Positions 63,251 to 64,000 of a stretch of 64,000 nt of DNA are shown here, piece after piece; position 1 is the stretch's first letter; every line of letters starts with the position of its first letter. The translations under genes and the position numbers were made by a program. This DNA is from Carboxydocella sporoproducens DSM 16521 (lineage in GTDB: Bacteria > Bacillota > GCA-003054495 > Carboxydocellales > Carboxydocellaceae), in NCBI RefSeq assembly GCF_900167165.1, contig NZ_FUXM01000002.1:62001-126000 (forward strand), given 5' to 3'. The notes beneath the pieces are model-generated. The model searched no databases. It had not been told where the DNA came from and worked only from the letters and a program-made list of their open reading frames with translations.

Positions 63251-64000
63251 ATGTTTAAAAAAGTTTTGATCGCCAATCGAGGGGAAATCGCCTGCCGTAT
63301 CATTAAAGCCGCCAAAACATTAGACATAAAAACAGTAGTTGTTTATTCAACTGCTGATGAAAACACTTTACCCACCCGGCTGGCCGATGAAGCCATTTGT
63401 ATTGGCCCACCACCCGTGGCCCAGAGTTACCTGCAAATGGATAAAATCCTCGAAGTCGCTCTGCAAACTGGTTGTGATTGTATTCATCCTGGCTATGGCT
63501 TATTATCGGAAAATGCCAAATTCGCTGAAAAGGTGAGGGAAAATAACCTGGTTTTTATTGGCCCCAGTCCTGAGATCATAGCTGCCATGGGAGATAAGGT
63601 AGCTGCGCGTAAAACGATGGCTGAGATTGGGATTCCTTTACTCCCGGGCAGTGATGAGATTGAACATCTTGAAGAAGCCAAAAAAATGGCCGAGAACATC
63701 GGTTTCCCGGTAATACTAAAAGCAGCCAGTGGCGGTGGCGGAATTGGTATGGCCATTATTAATTCCCAGGCTGAGTTAGAGCAAATGTGGTCATCGGTGC
63801 GCCAACGGGCCCAGGCTTATTTCGGCAATCCCGTTATCTATGTAGAGAAATATCTGCCTAATCCCCGGCATATTGAAGTACAGATATTAGGGGATGAACA
63901 TGGGCATTGCCTGGCTATCGGGGAAAGAGATTGTTCCATTCAGAGGAGACATCAAAAAGTGATTGAAGAAGCACCGGCTCCCAACTTGCCGCAAGAAGTG
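63251..64000 (+). CDS. Biotin carboxylase subunit of an acyl-CoA carboxylase (3' end missing)
   Basis: The gene begins at ATG 63251, preceded by AAGGAGGGGAGAG, and remains open to the window end (250 codons). The N terminus VLIANRGEIACRII, HPGYGLLSENAKFAE, the glycine-rich ATP loop KAASGGGGIGMA and the RDCSIQRRHQKVIEEAPAP motif identify an ATP-grasp biotin carboxylase. Next to acyl-CoA ligase and acetoacetyl-CoA synthetase, a methylcrotonyl-CoA or propionyl-CoA carboxylase is more likely than fatty-acid synthesis AccC, but this depends on the downstream genes. Confidence 0.95.
   Translation, partial: MFKKVLIANRGEIACRIIKAAKTLDIKTVVVYSTADENTLPTRLADEAICIGPPPVAQSYLQMDKILEVALQTGCDCIHPGYGLLSENAKFAEKVRENNLVFIGPSPEIIAAMGDKVAARKTMAEIGIPLLPGSDEIEHLEEAKKMAENIGFPVILKAASGGGGIGMAIINSQAELEQMWSSVRQRAQAYFGNPVIYVEKYLPNPRHIEVQILGDEHGHCLAIGERDCSIQRRHQKVIEEAPAPNLPQEV

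Overview
The window looks like chromosomal DNA of a strictly anaerobic, moderately AT-rich Firmicute of the Clostridia type, possibly a syntrophic or carboxydotrophic Peptococcaceae/Syntrophomonadaceae relative. The clues are strong AGGAGG-type ribosome binding sites, frequent TTG/GTG starts, [NiFe]-hydrogenase maturation genes, oxygen-independent cobamide synthesis, and butyrate-type beta-oxidation linked to electron-transfer flavoprotein (Etf) and a membrane iron-sulfur oxidoreductase. No rRNA, tRNA, CRISPR array or insertion sequence was recognised, and the genome-scale taxonomy is inference. Gene density is very high, with most genes on the + strand in overlapping operons.

Region 1 (1-4.5 kb): hypF (5' end outside the window)-hypC-hypD-hypE plus a DUF3842 gene, converging on an HD-domain gene. 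Region 2 (5-10.6 kb): late cobamide genes cobU-cobQ-cbiB-cobS-cobD-cobC, ending at a terminator. Region 3 (10.6-15.1 kb): guaB, a small membrane protein, a MoxR-type AAA ATPase with a CoxE-like VWA protein, and a zinc-ribbon protein. Region 4 (15.1-18.9 kb): a cobalamin riboswitch followed by cobT and two ThiC paralogues of the bza type (anaerobic benzimidazole synthesis); the first paralogue lacks the C-terminal Fe-S motif. Region 5 (18.9-29.2 kb): promoter, second cobalamin riboswitch with terminator, then a cobK-like gene and cbiD-ET-L-F-G-H-J-X-C-A-cobA. Together, regions 2, 4 and 5 cover nearly the whole anaerobic route from sirohydrochlorin to a complete cobamide, probably with 5-hydroxybenzimidazole as lower ligand.

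Region 6 (29.2-38 kb) is mixed: a GH57-GT4 fusion for alpha-glucan metabolism, a universal stress protein, DUF3786, MgtC, metX, a nucleotidase, an Orn/Lys/Arg decarboxylase, minC and an unannotated 55-residue gene behind it.

Region 7 (38-57 kb) is the catabolic core. A sigma-54 activator without a sensor domain is followed by a near-consensus -24/-12 promoter and a long operon: etfB-etfA, a membrane Etf:quinone-type oxidoreductase, two thiolases with a small winged-helix gene between them, hbd, crt, two acyl-CoA dehydrogenases, a cobalamin adenosyltransferase, meaB, a two-subunit B12-dependent acyl-CoA mutase, a CoA-transferase, a nitroreductase and an M24 peptidase. The mutase has the isobutyryl-CoA mutase residues (Phe/Gln) instead of the methylmalonyl-CoA mutase residues (Tyr/Arg), so the operon reads as a butyrate/isobutyrate oxidation pathway fed with cofactor by the cobamide genes. 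Region 8 (57-64 kb) repeats the design: a second sigma-54 activator, a second -24/-12 promoter, then an acyl-CoA dehydrogenase, an acyl-CoA ligase, acetoacetyl-CoA synthetase and the start of a biotin carboxylase, a set that would suit branched-chain acid (isovalerate/leucine) oxidation. Both sigma-54 promoters carry the same 9-base motif 68-69 bases upstream of the -24 box, a candidate enhancer site.
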